The notes below the pieces were generated by a model that searched no databases, had not been told where the DNA came from, and saw nothing but the letters and a program-made list of their open reading frames with translations. The position numbers and the translations under genes were made by a program. Positions 25,336-34,361 of a stretch of DNA of 64,000 nucleotides are shown here, in pieces (position 1 is the first letter of the stretch; each line of letters begins with the position of its first letter). The stretch covers positions 245,335-309,334 of the forward strand of contig MKVL01000005.1 of the NCBI GenBank assembly GCA_001899205.1. Reading direction: 5' to 3'. Source of the stretch: Mesorhizobium sp. 65-26 (GTDB lineage Bacteria > Pseudomonadota > Alphaproteobacteria > Rhizobiales > Rhizobiaceae).

Positions 25336-26823
25336 TCACGCGGGGCGGCGCAGGCTGCCTCGGGCCTGGTCCAGCCTGACCGGCTGGTCGGGGATGGTAA
25401 CCGCGAAGGTGGTGCGCCCGCCGATCGATTCGACGAGTTCCACCGTGCCGCCATGGGCGCGCACCAGTTCGTGGGCGATCGCCAGGCCAAGGCCGGTGCC
25501 GCCGCTGCGGGCGGAGCCACGGAAGGCCGCGAAGAGGTTCTCGCGCGCCTTGGGCGGCAGGCCGGGGCCGGTGTCGGTGACGACGATGCGGCTGACGCTG
25601 CCCTGCCTTTCAGCCGAAACCGCCAGGCGGCGCACCAGGGCGCTTTCCGTGTCGGCGGCCATCGCCTGCACGGCGTTGCGGCACAGATTGGTGAGCACGC
25701 GGAAGAGCTGGTCGGAATCGGCGTCGACCTCGAAGGCGCTCTCGACGGCGTTGACGAACTCTATGCCCTCCTCGATGTCGAGCAGGCCGTGCACGTCCTC
25801 GACCAGCTGGTAGAGCCGCAGGCGACGTCGGGACGGCGGCGCTTCCTGCGCGCGGCCGTAGGAGAGCACGCCTTCGGAATAAGCCACGGCTCGGTCGAGC
25901 GCGCGCAGCAGCTTAGGCGCGAAGGACTGCACGGTCGGGTCCTTCACCTGCCGCAGCCTGTCGGACATCAGTTGCGCGGAAGCCAGGATGTTGCGCATGT
26001 CGTGGTTGATCTTCGACACGGCGAGGCCGAGATCGGCCAGATGCTTCTGCTCGGCCAGCATCTTCTGCAGCCGTTGCTGCATCAGGGAAAGTTCGCGCTC
26101 GGCGACGCCGATCTCGTCGGAGCGCGCGGCCGGATGGATGATGCGCGCCGGCTCGTCCGGCGCCTCGGAGAAAGACAGCATGGAGCGGGTCATGGCGCGG
26201 ATCGGCCCGATCATGATGAGGTCGATCGCCGCATAGACCAGCATGGCGGTGAAGACGGAAATCAGCAGCGAGACGAAGGCGACGTTGCGCGAGTAGATGA
26301 GCATGGCCTCGCGCAGCCGATAGTCCGGCATGATCAGCTCGAACTCCTTGTCGCTCTCGCCGACCGGCCCGAAGACGCGCAGCATGCGGTCGCCGCCGAA
26401 GAACAGCGTGTCGAGCGCCCCCGTCATCCCCTCGAGCATGCTGGTGTTGGCGATGTCGATGTGCTCGTCGACGTTGGGCGGCATGTCGGCCACGACGAGC
26501 AGGCGCGAGACGCCGCCGTCGCGCACGGCGATCGCCTTGGCGCCGATCGCCATCAGCACGTCGTTCTGGGCGGCGCGCGAGAGCGATGCCGGCTCGCCCT
26601 GCACCAGCACGATCGACACGGCGGCTGCGGTGTTGAGCCGTTCCTTCAGCCAGCTCAGCCGGTAGCTTGCGATCCAGGGCAGGAAGATGAGCACTTCGGC
26701 CAGCAGCACGAAGACGATGGTGAGCAGCAGAAGCTTGGTCGACAGGCCGCGCGACAAGGGCACCCGCCGGCCGGCAGCCTTGGCCGTGCCCGTGCCTTCA
26801 TTCGCTGGTGAGGCTTCGCTCAT
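25336..26823 (-). CDS. Membrane sensor histidine kinase
   Basis: About 495 residues. TM1 is at about 28-52 (KLLLLTIVFVLLAEVLIFLP), then a periplasmic sensor region of about 125 residues, TM2 at about 181-203, and a HAMP-like linker with GPIRAMTRSML. The dimerisation helix has the phospho-acceptor His274 in KINHDMRNILASAQ. The ATP domain has LTNLCRNAVQAM (N box), DTGPGLPP (G1) and GTGLGLAI (G2). All catalytic boxes are intact. ATG 26823 (MSEASPA) is preferred to the GTG at 26835. No response regulator is adjacent, so it is an orphan kinase here; the signal is unknown. Confidence 0.93.
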   Translation of the reverse strand: MSEASPANEGTGTAKAAGRRVPLSRGLSTKLLLLTIVFVLLAEVLIFLPWIASYRLSWLKERLNTAAAVSIVLVQGEPASLSRAAQNDVLMAIGAKAIAVRDGGVSRLLVVADMPPNVDEHIDIANTSMLEGMTGALDTLFFGGDRMLRVFGPVGESDKEFELIMPDYRLREAMLIYSRNVAFVSLLISVFTAMLVYAAIDLIMIGPIRAMTRSMLSFSEAPDEPARIIHPAARSDEIGVAERELSLMQQRLQKMLAEQKHLADLGLAVSKINHDMRNILASAQLMSDRLRQVKDPTVQSFAPKLLRALDRAVAYSEGVLSYGRAQEAPPSRRRLRLYQLVEDVHGLLDIEEGIEFVNAVESAFEVDADSDQLFRVLTNLCRNAVQAMAADTESALVRRLAVSAERQGSVSRIVVTDTGPGLPPKARENLFAAFRGSARSGGTGLGLAIAHELVRAHGGTVELVESIGGRTTFAVTIPDQPVRLDQARGSLRRPA

Positions 26824-26949
26824 GCCGGTCTTCACAATCGCTTGATGAGTCTGAACTTATGCGATTATGGGCTTTTTGCCAATTTCGCCGTTCGCCTGAT
26901 ATGCCTTGGTATAGAAAAGGCGGCTCCGTAACTCGTGAAACGGGGCCGA

Positions 26950-26978
26950 TTGACTTCCAAAACCCTTCTTTCTATAAG
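26950..26978 (+). promoter_or_regulatory. Sigma70 promoter of the rpmH-rnpA-yidC operon
   Basis: TTGACT (26950-26955), a 17-bp spacer, and TATAAG (26973-26978). Spacing is ideal and both hexamers match the consensus at five of six positions. The leader to rpmH is about 115 nt. Confidence 0.7.
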
Positions 26979-27098
26979 CCCGCTCACGTTCGGGCCATGC
27001 ATCCCGGCGCGGTTTCGGTCGCGCCAAAACAGCCCGGCGCAGCTCCTGTTACAAAGTGACAGAATCAAGAAGGGCCGCACCCCGCGGTATTTAAACAA

Positions 27099-27233
27099 AT
27101 GAAGCGTACCTACCAACCGTCCAAACTCGTCCGCAAGCGCCGGCACGGTTTCCGTGCCCGTATGGCCACCAAGGGTGGTCGTGGCGTCGTCGCCGCCCGC
27201 CGCAACCGCGGCCGCAAGCGGCTCAGCGCCTAA
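27099..27233 (+). CDS. rpmH: 50S ribosomal protein L34
   Basis: 44 residues, the full bacterial length, beginning [18 protein letters not shown] and ending [10 protein letters not shown]. Very basic, a small protein of the large ribosomal subunit that contacts 23S rRNA. No strong ribosome site precedes the ATG (AT-rich TATTTAAACAA). It is followed 16 nt later by rnpA, the near-universal bacterial arrangement. Confidence 0.98.
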   Translation: MKRTYQPSKLVRKRRHGFRARMATKGGRGVVAARRNRGRKRLSA

Positions 27234-27249
27234 CCGGAAGACGAGATCG

Positions 27250-27603
27250 TTGCCCGCACCCGGCAAGCCAGCGGGAACACTTCCCAAGCGGCTTCTGAAA
27301 CGAGCGGACTTCCTGGCTGTGCGCGGCGGTGAAAAACGCCGCGGGCGGCTTTTTCTCGTCGAGGTTCTCGACCGTGGCGACATCGATGCGCCACGCGTCG
27401 GCTATACTGTCACCAAGAAGGTGGGCAACGCCGTGGTGCGCAACCGCGTCCGGCGGCGGCTGAGGGAAGCCGTCCGCACGCATGCCGCCGATGACATGGC
27501 GCCTGGCAATGACTATGTCATCGTCGGGCGCGAAGACGTGCTTGCCATTCCGTTCGGCCAGTTGAAGGCCGAGTTGTCGCGCAGGCTGCGCGGAACACGA
27601 TAG
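27250..27603 (+). CDS. rnpA: Ribonuclease P protein component
   Basis: 117 residues from TTG 27250, which has GGAAG 9 nt upstream; no ATG lies in the right place. Core: [20 protein letters not shown], then [27 protein letters not shown], which carries the RNR motif that binds the RNase P RNA. The protein helps the catalytic RNA mature tRNA 5' ends. Co-transcribed with rpmH and, 14 nt downstream, yidC. Confidence 0.96.
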   Translation: MPAPGKPAGTLPKRLLKRADFLAVRGGEKRRGRLFLVEVLDRGDIDAPRVGYTVTKKVGNAVVRNRVRRRLREAVRTHAADDMAPGNDYVIVGREDVLAIPFGQLKAELSRRLRGTR

Positions 27604-27617
27604 GCCAAGGGCTAGCG

Positions 27618-29432
27618 ATGGAAAACAACCGCAATTTCTTCATCACCATCGCCTTGTCGGTGATGATCCTGGCGCTCTGGCAGTATTTCTACGTGCTGCC
27701 GCGCAGCGAGGCGCAGCGCGAGGCGGCCCGCATCGAGGAGCAGCGCGCGGCGGAGCAGAAGAAGGCGGCTGAAGGCGCCAATCCGGGCACCGCCGGAACA
27801 CCGCAGCCACAGGGCGCCGTTCCAGGCGCGGCCGGCAGCATCGCCGTCACTGCGGCCAGCCGCGACCAGGCGCTGGCCAAGACCAACCGCGTCAAGATCG
27901 ACACGCCGAGCCTGGAAGGCTCGATCAACCTGACCGGCGCCCGGCTCGACGACCTGAAGCTCAAGCACTACACGGAAACGGTCGACAAGAACTCGCCGAA
28001 GATCCAGTTGCTCAACCCGGCGGAGCTGTCGACGGGCTACTTCGCCGAGCTCGGCTATATCGGCAACACCGACACCGGTACGGTTCCCGACGGCGCCACC
28101 GTCTGGAAAGTGGACGGCAACGCGACGCTGACGTCGTCAACGCCGGTGACGCTGACCTTCACCAACGAAAAGGGGCTGATCTTCAAGCGCAGCTTCAAGC
28201 TCGACGACGACTACATGTTCGACATCGTCGACACCGTCGAGAACCCCGGCCAGAAGCCCGTTTCGCTCTTCAACTACGGCCGCGTGACCCGCTTCGACAA
28301 GCCGGCGATCGCAAGCACCTACGTGCTGCACGAGGGCCTCATCGGCGCCACCCCGGAAAACGGGCTGATGGAGCACAAATACGCCGATATGGAGAAGAGC
28401 AAGCAGTACAAGCCCGCCATATCCACCGAAGGCTGGCTCGGCATCACCGACAAATACTGGGCCGTCACGCTCATTCCGGCCAAGAACCAGCCGTTCCAGC
28501 CGACCTTCTCCTTCTCCGACAATGGACGTCCGAGCTACCAGTCGGATTTCATGTCCAACGCAATCACGGTCGACGCCGGAAAGTCGGTGACGGTCGAGAG
28601 CCAGCTTTTCGCCGGCGCCAAGGAAGTGCGCATCATCAACGCGTACGCCGAGAACCGGAACATCTTCCTGTTCGACCGCCTGATCGACTGGGGCTGGTTC
28701 CGCTTCATCACCAAGCCGATGTTCTGGCTGATCGACACGCTGTACAAATTCCTCGGCAATTTCGGCCTGGCCATCCTCGCCACCACCGTGGTCGTCAAGG
28801 CCATCTTCTTCCCGCTCGCCAACAAATCCTACGCCTCGATGGCGAAGATGAAGAAGGTGCAGCCGAAGATGCTGGAGATCCGCGAGAAATACGCGGACGA
28901 CAAGATGAAGCAGCAGCAGGCGATGATGGAGCTCTACAAGACGGAGAAGATCAATCCGCTTGCCGGCTGCTGGCCGGTGGCGCTGCAGATCCCCGTCTTC
29001 TTCTCGCTCTACAAGGTGCTCTACATCACCATCGAGATGCGGCACGCGCCGTTCTTCGGCTGGATCCAGGACCTGGCCGCGCCGGACCCGACGTCGATCT
29101 TCAACCTGTTCGGCCTGCTGCCGTTCGCCCCGCCGGCATTCCTGCCGCATATGGGCGTCTGGGCGGTGGTGATGGGCATCACCATGTTCCTGCAGATGCG
29201 CATGAACCCGGCGCCGCCGGATCCGACGCAGGCAATGATCTTCAACTGGATGCCCATCATCTTCACCTTCATGATGGGCAGCTTCCCGGCCGGCCTGGTC
29301 ATCTACTGGGCCTGGAACAACACGCTGTCGATCCTGCAGCAGGGCGTGATCATGAAGCGCCAGGGCGCCAAGATCGAATTGTGGGACAATCTGATAGCGC
29401 TGTTCCGAAAGAAACCATCGCCGGCGGAATAG
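27618..29432 (+). CDS. yidC: Membrane protein insertase YidC
   Basis: 604 residues, usual for Gram-negative YidC. TM1 at about 5-24 (FFITIALSVMILALWQYFYV), a large periplasmic beta domain to about 370, then five helices of the conserved insertase core, including LAILATTVVVKAIFFPLANK and a cytosolic loop with MLEIREKYADDKMKQQ. C-terminal helices cover WMPIIFTFMMGSFPAGLVIYW. It inserts membrane proteins alone or with SecYEG. Followed by an intrinsic terminator. Confidence 0.98.
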   Translation: MENNRNFFITIALSVMILALWQYFYVLPRSEAQREAARIEEQRAAEQKKAAEGANPGTAGTPQPQGAVPGAAGSIAVTAASRDQALAKTNRVKIDTPSLEGSINLTGARLDDLKLKHYTETVDKNSPKIQLLNPAELSTGYFAELGYIGNTDTGTVPDGATVWKVDGNATLTSSTPVTLTFTNEKGLIFKRSFKLDDDYMFDIVDTVENPGQKPVSLFNYGRVTRFDKPAIASTYVLHEGLIGATPENGLMEHKYADMEKSKQYKPAISTEGWLGITDKYWAVTLIPAKNQPFQPTFSFSDNGRPSYQSDFMSNAITVDAGKSVTVESQLFAGAKEVRIINAYAENRNIFLFDRLIDWGWFRFITKPMFWLIDTLYKFLGNFGLAILATTVVVKAIFFPLANKSYASMAKMKKVQPKMLEIREKYADDKMKQQQAMMELYKTEKINPLAGCWPVALQIPVFFSLYKVLYITIEMRHAPFFGWIQDLAAPDPTSIFNLFGLLPFAPPAFLPHMGVWAVVMGITMFLQMRMNPAPPDPTQAMIFNWMPIIFTFMMGSFPAGLVIYWAWNNTLSILQQGVIMKRQGAKIELWDNLIALFRKKPSPAE

Positions 29433-29456
29433 CCGGCGCCAGGATGGACAACCTCG

Positions 29457-29486
29457 AAAGCCCGGGACATTCCCGGGCTTTTTGTT
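29457..29486 (+). terminator. Intrinsic terminator after yidC
   Basis: AAAGCCCGGGA (29457-29467) pairs perfectly with TCCCGGGCTTT (29471-29481) around loop CAT, and the T-run continues past the stem. It ends the rpmH-rnpA-yidC transcript, 25 nt after yidC. Confidence 0.92.
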
Positions 29487-29520
29487 TGACCATCGTCATC
29501 TTCACGTTTCCGTGAACGCC

Positions 29521-29545
29521 GAAACTGACGGCCGCCCGCGGGCGT
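29521..29545 (+). promoter_or_regulatory. Candidate ECF-type promoter of the first fasciclin gene
   Basis: GAAACT (29521-29526), 16 bp, CGT (29543-29545). GAAAC-type -35 and CGT-type -10 elements are typical of ECF sigma promoters. A matching GAAACT-N15-CGT lies in front of the second fasciclin gene at 54548-54571. Confidence 0.4.
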
Positions 29546-29607
29546 GACTGCGTGTGCATTTCCAAAAGGCGATCAATACCGATCAGCCCTCACACGGAGG
29601 AGAAGAC

Positions 29608-30168
29608 ATGCGTTTGCCTTCAATCAGGACAGTGGTGGCTTCGGCGCTTCTTGCGTCGTCCGTCGCGCTTGCCCCGGCCTATGCCAAGGACCCGATGGTC
29701 GGCGGCGCGGCGATGTACGCCACCAAGAACATCATCCAGAACGCCATTCATTCGAAGGACCACACGACGCTCGTTGCCGCCGTCAAGGCCGCTGGACTTG
29801 TCGACACGCTGCAGGGGCCGGGACCGTTCACTGTGTTCGCGCCGACCAACGAGGCCTTCGCAGCGCTGCCCAAGGGCACGGTCGACACGTTGCTGAAGCC
29901 GGAAAACAAGGACAAGCTCACCAAGATCCTCACCGCGCATGTCGTCGCCGGCAAGCTGTCGGGCGCGGAGCTGATGAAAAAGGCCAGTGCGATGGGCGGC
30001 AAGTACGAGATGAAGACCGTCTCGGGCGACACGCTCACCGCCGAGGTCAAGCAGGGCAAGCTCTACATCGTGGACGAGTCCGGTGGCGAGGCCAGGGTGA
30101 CCATCGCCGACGTGAACCAGTCGAACGGCGTCATCCATGTCGTGAACAAGGTGCTGTTGCCGAAGTAG
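29608..30168 (+). CDS. Secreted fasciclin (FAS1) domain protein
   Basis: 186 residues from ATG 29608, which has GGAGGAG upstream. Signal peptide at about 1-26 (TVVASALLASSVALAPAYA-K), then one FAS1 domain: box H1 [19 protein letters not shown] and box H2 NGVIHVVNKVLLPK. FAS1 proteins are extracellular adhesion or surface proteins. A close paralogue lies at 53939-54496, next to an ECF sigma/anti-sigma pair; both share [10 protein letters not shown] and [20 protein letters not shown]. Monocistronic, between two terminators. Confidence 0.95.
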   Translation: MRLPSIRTVVASALLASSVALAPAYAKDPMVGGAAMYATKNIIQNAIHSKDHTTLVAAVKAAGLVDTLQGPGPFTVFAPTNEAFAALPKGTVDTLLKPENKDKLTKILTAHVVAGKLSGAELMKKASAMGGKYEMKTVSGDTLTAEVKQGKLYIVDESGGEARVTIADVNQSNGVIHVVNKVLLPK

Positions 30169-30254
30169 CTCCCGGCAAGGGCTGGCCCGCTGGCTTCCGG
30201 GCCCGCCTGCCTGGCGAAGGCGCCGTGTTTCTTGGGGAGCCGTCTCGGCACGAT

Positions 30255-30295
30255 CGGGCCTCGTGAAACCAGTTTTCACGGGGCCCGGTTTTTTT
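30255..30295 (+). terminator. Strong intrinsic terminator after the fasciclin gene
   Basis: CGGGCCTCGTGAAA (30255-30268) pairs with TTTCACGGGGCCCG (30274-30287), 14 bp with one T-G wobble, loop CCAGT, followed by GG and seven T residues. It separates the rightward fasciclin gene from the leftward-ending efflux operon. Confidence 0.9.
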
Positions 30296-30331
30296 GCTGC
30301 CTGGGGCGCGAAAGCAGTGCGCCCGCGCGCC

Positions 30332-31879
30332 TCACTCCATGACGGCGCTGTGATCGACCTTGGCCGGCGTCGACGGCTTGCGCAGCAGCAATACCAGCGG
30401 GATCGCGGCGAGCGACAGGATCATCATCAGCTTGAAGTCGTTCATGTAGCTGATGATCGTCGCCTGCAGCGTCACCACCCCGTCCAGCGCGGCGCGGCCG
30501 GCGAGCGTATAGGGGCTCATCGCCTGGGCGATCGCCGGATTGGAGAGCGCCTGGTTATACGGCGTCACATAGGTGGCGATGTTGGCGTGGTTGATCTGGA
30601 TGTTCTGCGTCAGCAGGGCGGTGACGACCGAGATGCCGACGCTGGAGCCGATGTTGCGCGACAGGTTGTAGAGGCCGGTGCCCTCGGAGCGCATCTGCGG
30701 CGGCAGCGTGGCGAAGGTGATGGTGGTCAGCGGCACGAACAGGAAGCCCAGCCCGGCGCCCTGGATGAAGCCGGTGCTGATGATCGTCCATTGCGAGACG
30801 TCGGGCGTCCAGCCGGTCATATCGTACATCGCCCAGGCTGTGATCAGCAGGCCGGCAAGCAGCAGCCAGCGCGTGTCGACCTTGCCGACCAGCCGACCGA
30901 CAAGGAACATGCAGGCCATCGTGCCCAGCCCGCGCGGGCCCATGACGATGCCCGCGGTGACGACGGGATAGCCCATCAGCGTCTGCAGGTAGGGGGTCAT
31001 CAGAGCCAGAGAGGCAAGGTAGGTGATGCCGATGATGAAGATGAACACCATGCCGACGGCGAAGTTCCTGTCCAGGAAAAGCCTCGGATTGACGAAGGTG
31101 CCCTTGGCCGTGAAGGTGTGGACGATGAAGATGTAGAAGGCCGACGCGCAGATCAGCGCCTCGACGATGATCTCCGACGAGGAGAACCAGTTGAGCTGCT
31201 CGCCACGGTCGAGGAACATCTGCAGCGAGGCGATAGCGATGCTGAGCATACCGAAGCCCAGCCAGTCCAGCCGCGCCATCATGTCCACCTTGGTTTCCTG
31301 CACGAACATGGAGACGCCCGCGAAGGCCAGCGCGCCGATCGGCACGTTGATGTAGAACACCCAGCGCCAGCTCACATTCTCGGTGAGCCAGCCGCCGATG
31401 ACGGGACCGAGCACCGGCCCCACCATCACCGAGACGCCGAACAGCGCCATGGCCGAGCCGCGCTCCTCGACGGTGTAGATGTCGAGCAGGATGCTCTGCG
31501 ACAACGGCACCAACGCCGCGCCGAACAGGCCCTGCATCAGGCGGAAGCCGACGATCTGCGGCAGCGACTGGGCAAAACCGCACAGCACGGAGGCGACGAC
31601 GAAGCCGGTGATGGCGACCAGCAGGATGCGCTTGCGGCCGAAGCGATTGGCGAGGTAGCCGGACGGCGGGGTCATGACGGCCGCGGCGACGATGTAGGAG
31701 GTGAGCACCCAGTTGATCTGGTCGGCGCTCGCCGACACGCTGCCCTGGATATAGGGAAGCGCAACGTTGGCGATGGTGGTGTCCAGCGCCTGCATGATGA
31801 CGGCCAGGATGACGCAAGCCGTGATGGCGCCGCGATTGGCGACCACCGACGTGCCACCCGCCGCGGACGCGCTGGTCAT
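30332..31879 (-). CDS. DHA2 family MFS drug exporter (EmrB-like), MarR-linked
   Basis: 515 residues, about 14 membrane helices as in EmrB/FarB. Motif A region YLANRFGRKRILL follows helix 2; helix 5 carries the antiporter motif VMVGPVLGPVIGGWL. The family uses the proton gradient to expel hydrophobic drugs, working with an EmrA-type adaptor and an outer-membrane channel (no TolC-like gene here). Its ATG overlaps the EmrA stop (ATGA). Last gene of the marR-emrA-emrB operon. Confidence 0.94.
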   Translation of the reverse strand: MTSASAAGGTSVVANRGAITACVILAVIMQALDTTIANVALPYIQGSVSASADQINWVLTSYIVAAAVMTPPSGYLANRFGRKRILLVAITGFVVASVLCGFAQSLPQIVGFRLMQGLFGAALVPLSQSILLDIYTVEERGSAMALFGVSVMVGPVLGPVIGGWLTENVSWRWVFYINVPIGALAFAGVSMFVQETKVDMMARLDWLGFGMLSIAIASLQMFLDRGEQLNWFSSSEIIVEALICASAFYIFIVHTFTAKGTFVNPRLFLDRNFAVGMVFIFIIGITYLASLALMTPYLQTLMGYPVVTAGIVMGPRGLGTMACMFLVGRLVGKVDTRWLLLAGLLITAWAMYDMTGWTPDVSQWTIISTGFIQGAGLGFLFVPLTTITFATLPPQMRSEGTGLYNLSRNIGSSVGISVVTALLTQNIQINHANIATYVTPYNQALSNPAIAQAMSPYTLAGRAALDGVVTLQATIISYMNDFKLMMILSLAAIPLVLLLRKPSTPAKVDHSAVME

Positions 31880-33153
31880 GACTTCTGCTCGAACCGCTTG
31901 ACGAGGTTGGTGACGAAATCGGGCAGCCCGCGCGCATGGCCGGTATCGACGTCGACGACGACGCTCATGCCGCCACGCAGCGGCGGCTTGCCTTGCGGAT
32001 CGTCGACCGTCACGCGCATCGGAATGCGCTGCACGACCTTGACCCAGTTACCGGTGGTGTTCTGCGCCGGCAGCAGCGAGAAGCTCGACGACGAGGCGGG
32101 GCTGATGCTGGCGACGGTGCCGTGCCAGACGACGCCCGGATAGGTGTCGACGCTGATCGTCGCCGTCTGGCCCGGGCGGACATAGGTCAGCTCGGTTTCC
32201 TTCGGCTCGGCCGCGATCCACAGATCGGTCGACGACACCAGGGCGAATGCCGGCTGCGAGGCCGGCAGGTACTTGCCAACCTGGAGGGCATCGACATTGG
32301 CGACGATACCGTCGAACGGCGCCTTGACGATGGAATCGTTGAGGTTGCGCTGGGCGTCGTCCACGCCCGACAAGGCCTGCAGATAGAAGGGGTTTTTCTC
32401 GACCGGCTGATCGGCATCGCCGCCGAGCTGGGCGAGCGTCGCCTGAGCCTGCGCCTGGGCGACGGAAACCTTCTGCCGCGCGGCGGTCAAGTCATGCTGG
32501 GCGGAATCGAAGGTGGCCTTCGACGCCGTCGAGGTCTTGAGCAGATCCTGCTGGCGCTGGAAGGCGGCCTCGTAGAAAGGGATGTCGGCCTGCGCCTGGT
32601 CGATCTGGGCGAGCGACTGCTTGTAGCTCGCCTGCAGGGTCAGCACCTGGTTGCGCACCGTGCCAAGCTGGGCCTGGGCGGCGGCAAGCGCGGTTTCGAA
32701 GGAGGCCGGCCGCAGGCGGAAGAGGACCTGGCCCTTCTTCACCGCCTCGTTCTCATGCACGTCGATCTCCTGCACGGTGCCGGAGACGTCGGTGGAAACA
32801 CCCAGCGCCTGGGCCTGGATATAGGCGTTGTCGGTGCTCATGATCTGGCCGCCGATCACGTAGTAATAGCCGCCCACGACGAGCGCGACCGGCAGCAGCG
32901 CAAAGAGGATCGGCCGCGTCAGGCTGCGCCTCGGCTTCACCGGCGCCGGCGGCGCAACGGCCACCGCGGCCGGCTGCGGCTGTGCTGAAGGCGCCTCCAG
33001 CACCGCGGGTTCCGGCGCGGCGGGAGCTTCCAGCCGCCTGTGCTCCCGCTCGCTGTCCAACCGGATGATCTGGTCGCCCGTCTTCTGGTCACTTCCCTTT
33101 TCCGGGGCGACCTGATCTTCCGCCGGCTTCCTGGGTGAGGTGGATTCAGCCAT
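31876..33153 (-). CDS. HlyD family membrane-fusion protein (EmrA-like), MarR-linked
   Basis: 425 residues. Cytosolic tail rich in Glu/Pro, one TM helix near 94-116 (ILFALLPVALVVGGYYYVIG), then the lipoyl/barrel-sandwich half (STDNAYIQAQALGVSTDVSG), a coiled-coil hairpin of about 150 residues, the second half FDGIVANVDALQVGKYLPA, and a beta-barrel domain. It bridges EmrB to an outer-membrane channel. Overlaps MarR upstream by 8 bp and EmrB downstream by 4 bp. The cytosolic tail is longer than usual. Confidence 0.94.
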   Translation of the reverse strand: MAESTSPRKPAEDQVAPEKGSDQKTGDQIIRLDSEREHRRLEAPAAPEPAVLEAPSAQPQPAAVAVAPPAPVKPRRSLTRPILFALLPVALVVGGYYYVIGGQIMSTDNAYIQAQALGVSTDVSGTVQEIDVHENEAVKKGQVLFRLRPASFETALAAAQAQLGTVRNQVLTLQASYKQSLAQIDQAQADIPFYEAAFQRQQDLLKTSTASKATFDSAQHDLTAARQKVSVAQAQAQATLAQLGGDADQPVEKNPFYLQALSGVDDAQRNLNDSIVKAPFDGIVANVDALQVGKYLPASQPAFALVSSTDLWIAAEPKETELTYVRPGQTATISVDTYPGVVWHGTVASISPASSSSFSLLPAQNTTGNWVKVVQRIPMRVTVDDPQGKPPLRGGMSVVVDVDTGHARGLPDFVTNLVKRFEQKS

Positions 33154-33610
33154 GTACTTTCTCCGGGTCGACGGCTGGCTGGGTGCAAGCCTCGAGCAGA
33201 TTGGACTTGATCAGACACAGGGTTTGCAGCAGTTGCTGCTGCGCTTCCTCCGAAAGCCCGGCAAAGGCCTCGTCGCGCGTCTTCTGACCGTTGGCGCGCA
33301 TGATTTCGATCAGCGGATGGGCCGCCGGTTTCAGGTAGAGGAGCCAGGCCCGGCGATCCGCCGGATTGGGCCTGCGCTCGATGAAGCCGCGCGCCTCCAT
33401 CTTGTCGAGCAGCCGCGCAAGCGTGATCGGCATGATCTCGATCAGGTCGGCGAGCTTGTTCTGGTGGATGCCCTCATGCAGCGAAAGATAAGCCAGGACC
33501 TGCCATTGGGCCCGGGTCAGCCCCGACGCCCGCGACCGTTGCTCGAACCGCTTCCTGAGAAGGCGCGCAACGTCGTGCAGCACGAAGCTGATATTGGGCG
33601 AGGAGGACAT
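33146..33610 (-). CDS. MarR family repressor of the EmrAB operon
   Basis: 154 residues with a winged helix fold: LTRAQWQVLAYLSLHEGIHQ, recognition region NKLADLIEIMPITLARLLDKM and a wing with PADRRAWLLYL (the DxR motif). First gene of the operon, so autoregulation plus drug-relieved repression of emrAB is expected. Upstream, 33647-33675 is AT-rich with repeated ATCATG/ATTAT elements that may be its operator. Confidence 0.93.
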   Translation of the reverse strand: MSSSPNISFVLHDVARLLRKRFEQRSRASGLTRAQWQVLAYLSLHEGIHQNKLADLIEIMPITLARLLDKMEARGFIERRPNPADRRAWLLYLKPAAHPLIEIMRANGQKTRDEAFAGLSEEAQQQLLQTLCLIKSNLLEACTQPAVDPEKVHG

Positions 33611-33646
33611 TGAAGGGAACCGGGGACGGCGAGCAACTTTTCGTGA

Positions 33647-33675
33647 GCATGCTTATTATCATCATGCACATAATC
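33647..33675. promoter_or_regulatory. Possible MarR operator region
   Basis: AT-rich interval between the divergent MarR operon and the small secreted-protein gene, with TTAT and ATAA arms (TTATTATCATCATGCACATAA). The symmetry is imperfect, and assignment rests mainly on position. Confidence 0.3.
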
Positions 33676-33778
33676 CCGCTGGACGGAGCGCACAAGACGG
33701 ATTAATCCGCTTGGCAAAAATGTCGCATGTGTTGCGACGCAACGAATTCGGCGGTGATCCGCCGGCGAAAGCGTGACG

Positions 33779-34093
33779 ATGAACTGGCTGAAAATCACTG
33801 CCGTGGCAGCCCTGGCGGCATATGCGGCGCCCGCCGCCGCGAAGGAAGCGGTAAGCTGCGGCGGCGCGGCGATGCTGGGTGGCGCGCAGCTCAACTGCAG
33901 TCACGTCGACCCCAAGGCGCCGCCGCAATTGTGCACCTTTAGCTGGGCTTTGCACACGATGGCGGGGGAGCAGAAGGTCGTCGAGGGAAGCTTCATGCTG
34001 CCGCCCGGCGCGTCCAACGTCCAGGTCTACCAGGGCAGCGGTTTCGACAGCGCCCTCTCCAATCCGATCGTGATCTGTCGCGGCAGTCACTGA
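33779..34093 (+). CDS. Small secreted four-cysteine protein, unknown function
   Basis: 104 residues from ATG 33779 (a GTG at 33773 is in frame). Signal peptide at about 1-21 (LKITAVAALAAYAAPAAA-K), leaving a mature protein of about 80 residues with four cysteines (VSCGG, LNCSH, QLCTF, VICRG) that could form two disulfides in the periplasm. I recognise no domain. It diverges from the MarR-EmrAB operon and precedes engB by about 270 nt. Possibly an envelope-stress or adaptor protein; no evidence beyond position. Confidence 0.65.
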   Translation: MNWLKITAVAALAAYAAPAAAKEAVSCGGAAMLGGAQLNCSHVDPKAPPQLCTFSWALHTMAGEQKVVEGSFMLPPGASNVQVYQGSGFDSALSNPIVICRGSH

Positions 34094-34361
34094 GCCTGGC
34101 CGGCCATGCATGGTCCTCTCGCGGCTGGTTGGCACCATGGCGGGGATCACGCTATTTTGATCGGAGGAACGTTGGATCCGGATCGCGAGGCGTGTCCGCG
34201 ACCAACGGAACTCGCCGTGGCCAGACCCGGCATCGAGCCTCCGATCCCGGCTCATAATCTGGCAAGGATCGGCGATGGCGCCAGAAGCGTCGTAAAATCG
34301 GTTGTGACGCACGACGCGCCGGCCTATGCCATCGATATTTCGTTTCCGGAGGCCCGGCCTG

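Noticed and set aside
30263-32143. Rightward 626-codon open frame
   Set aside because: Antisense to EmrB and EmrA, and begins within the intrinsic terminator at 30255.
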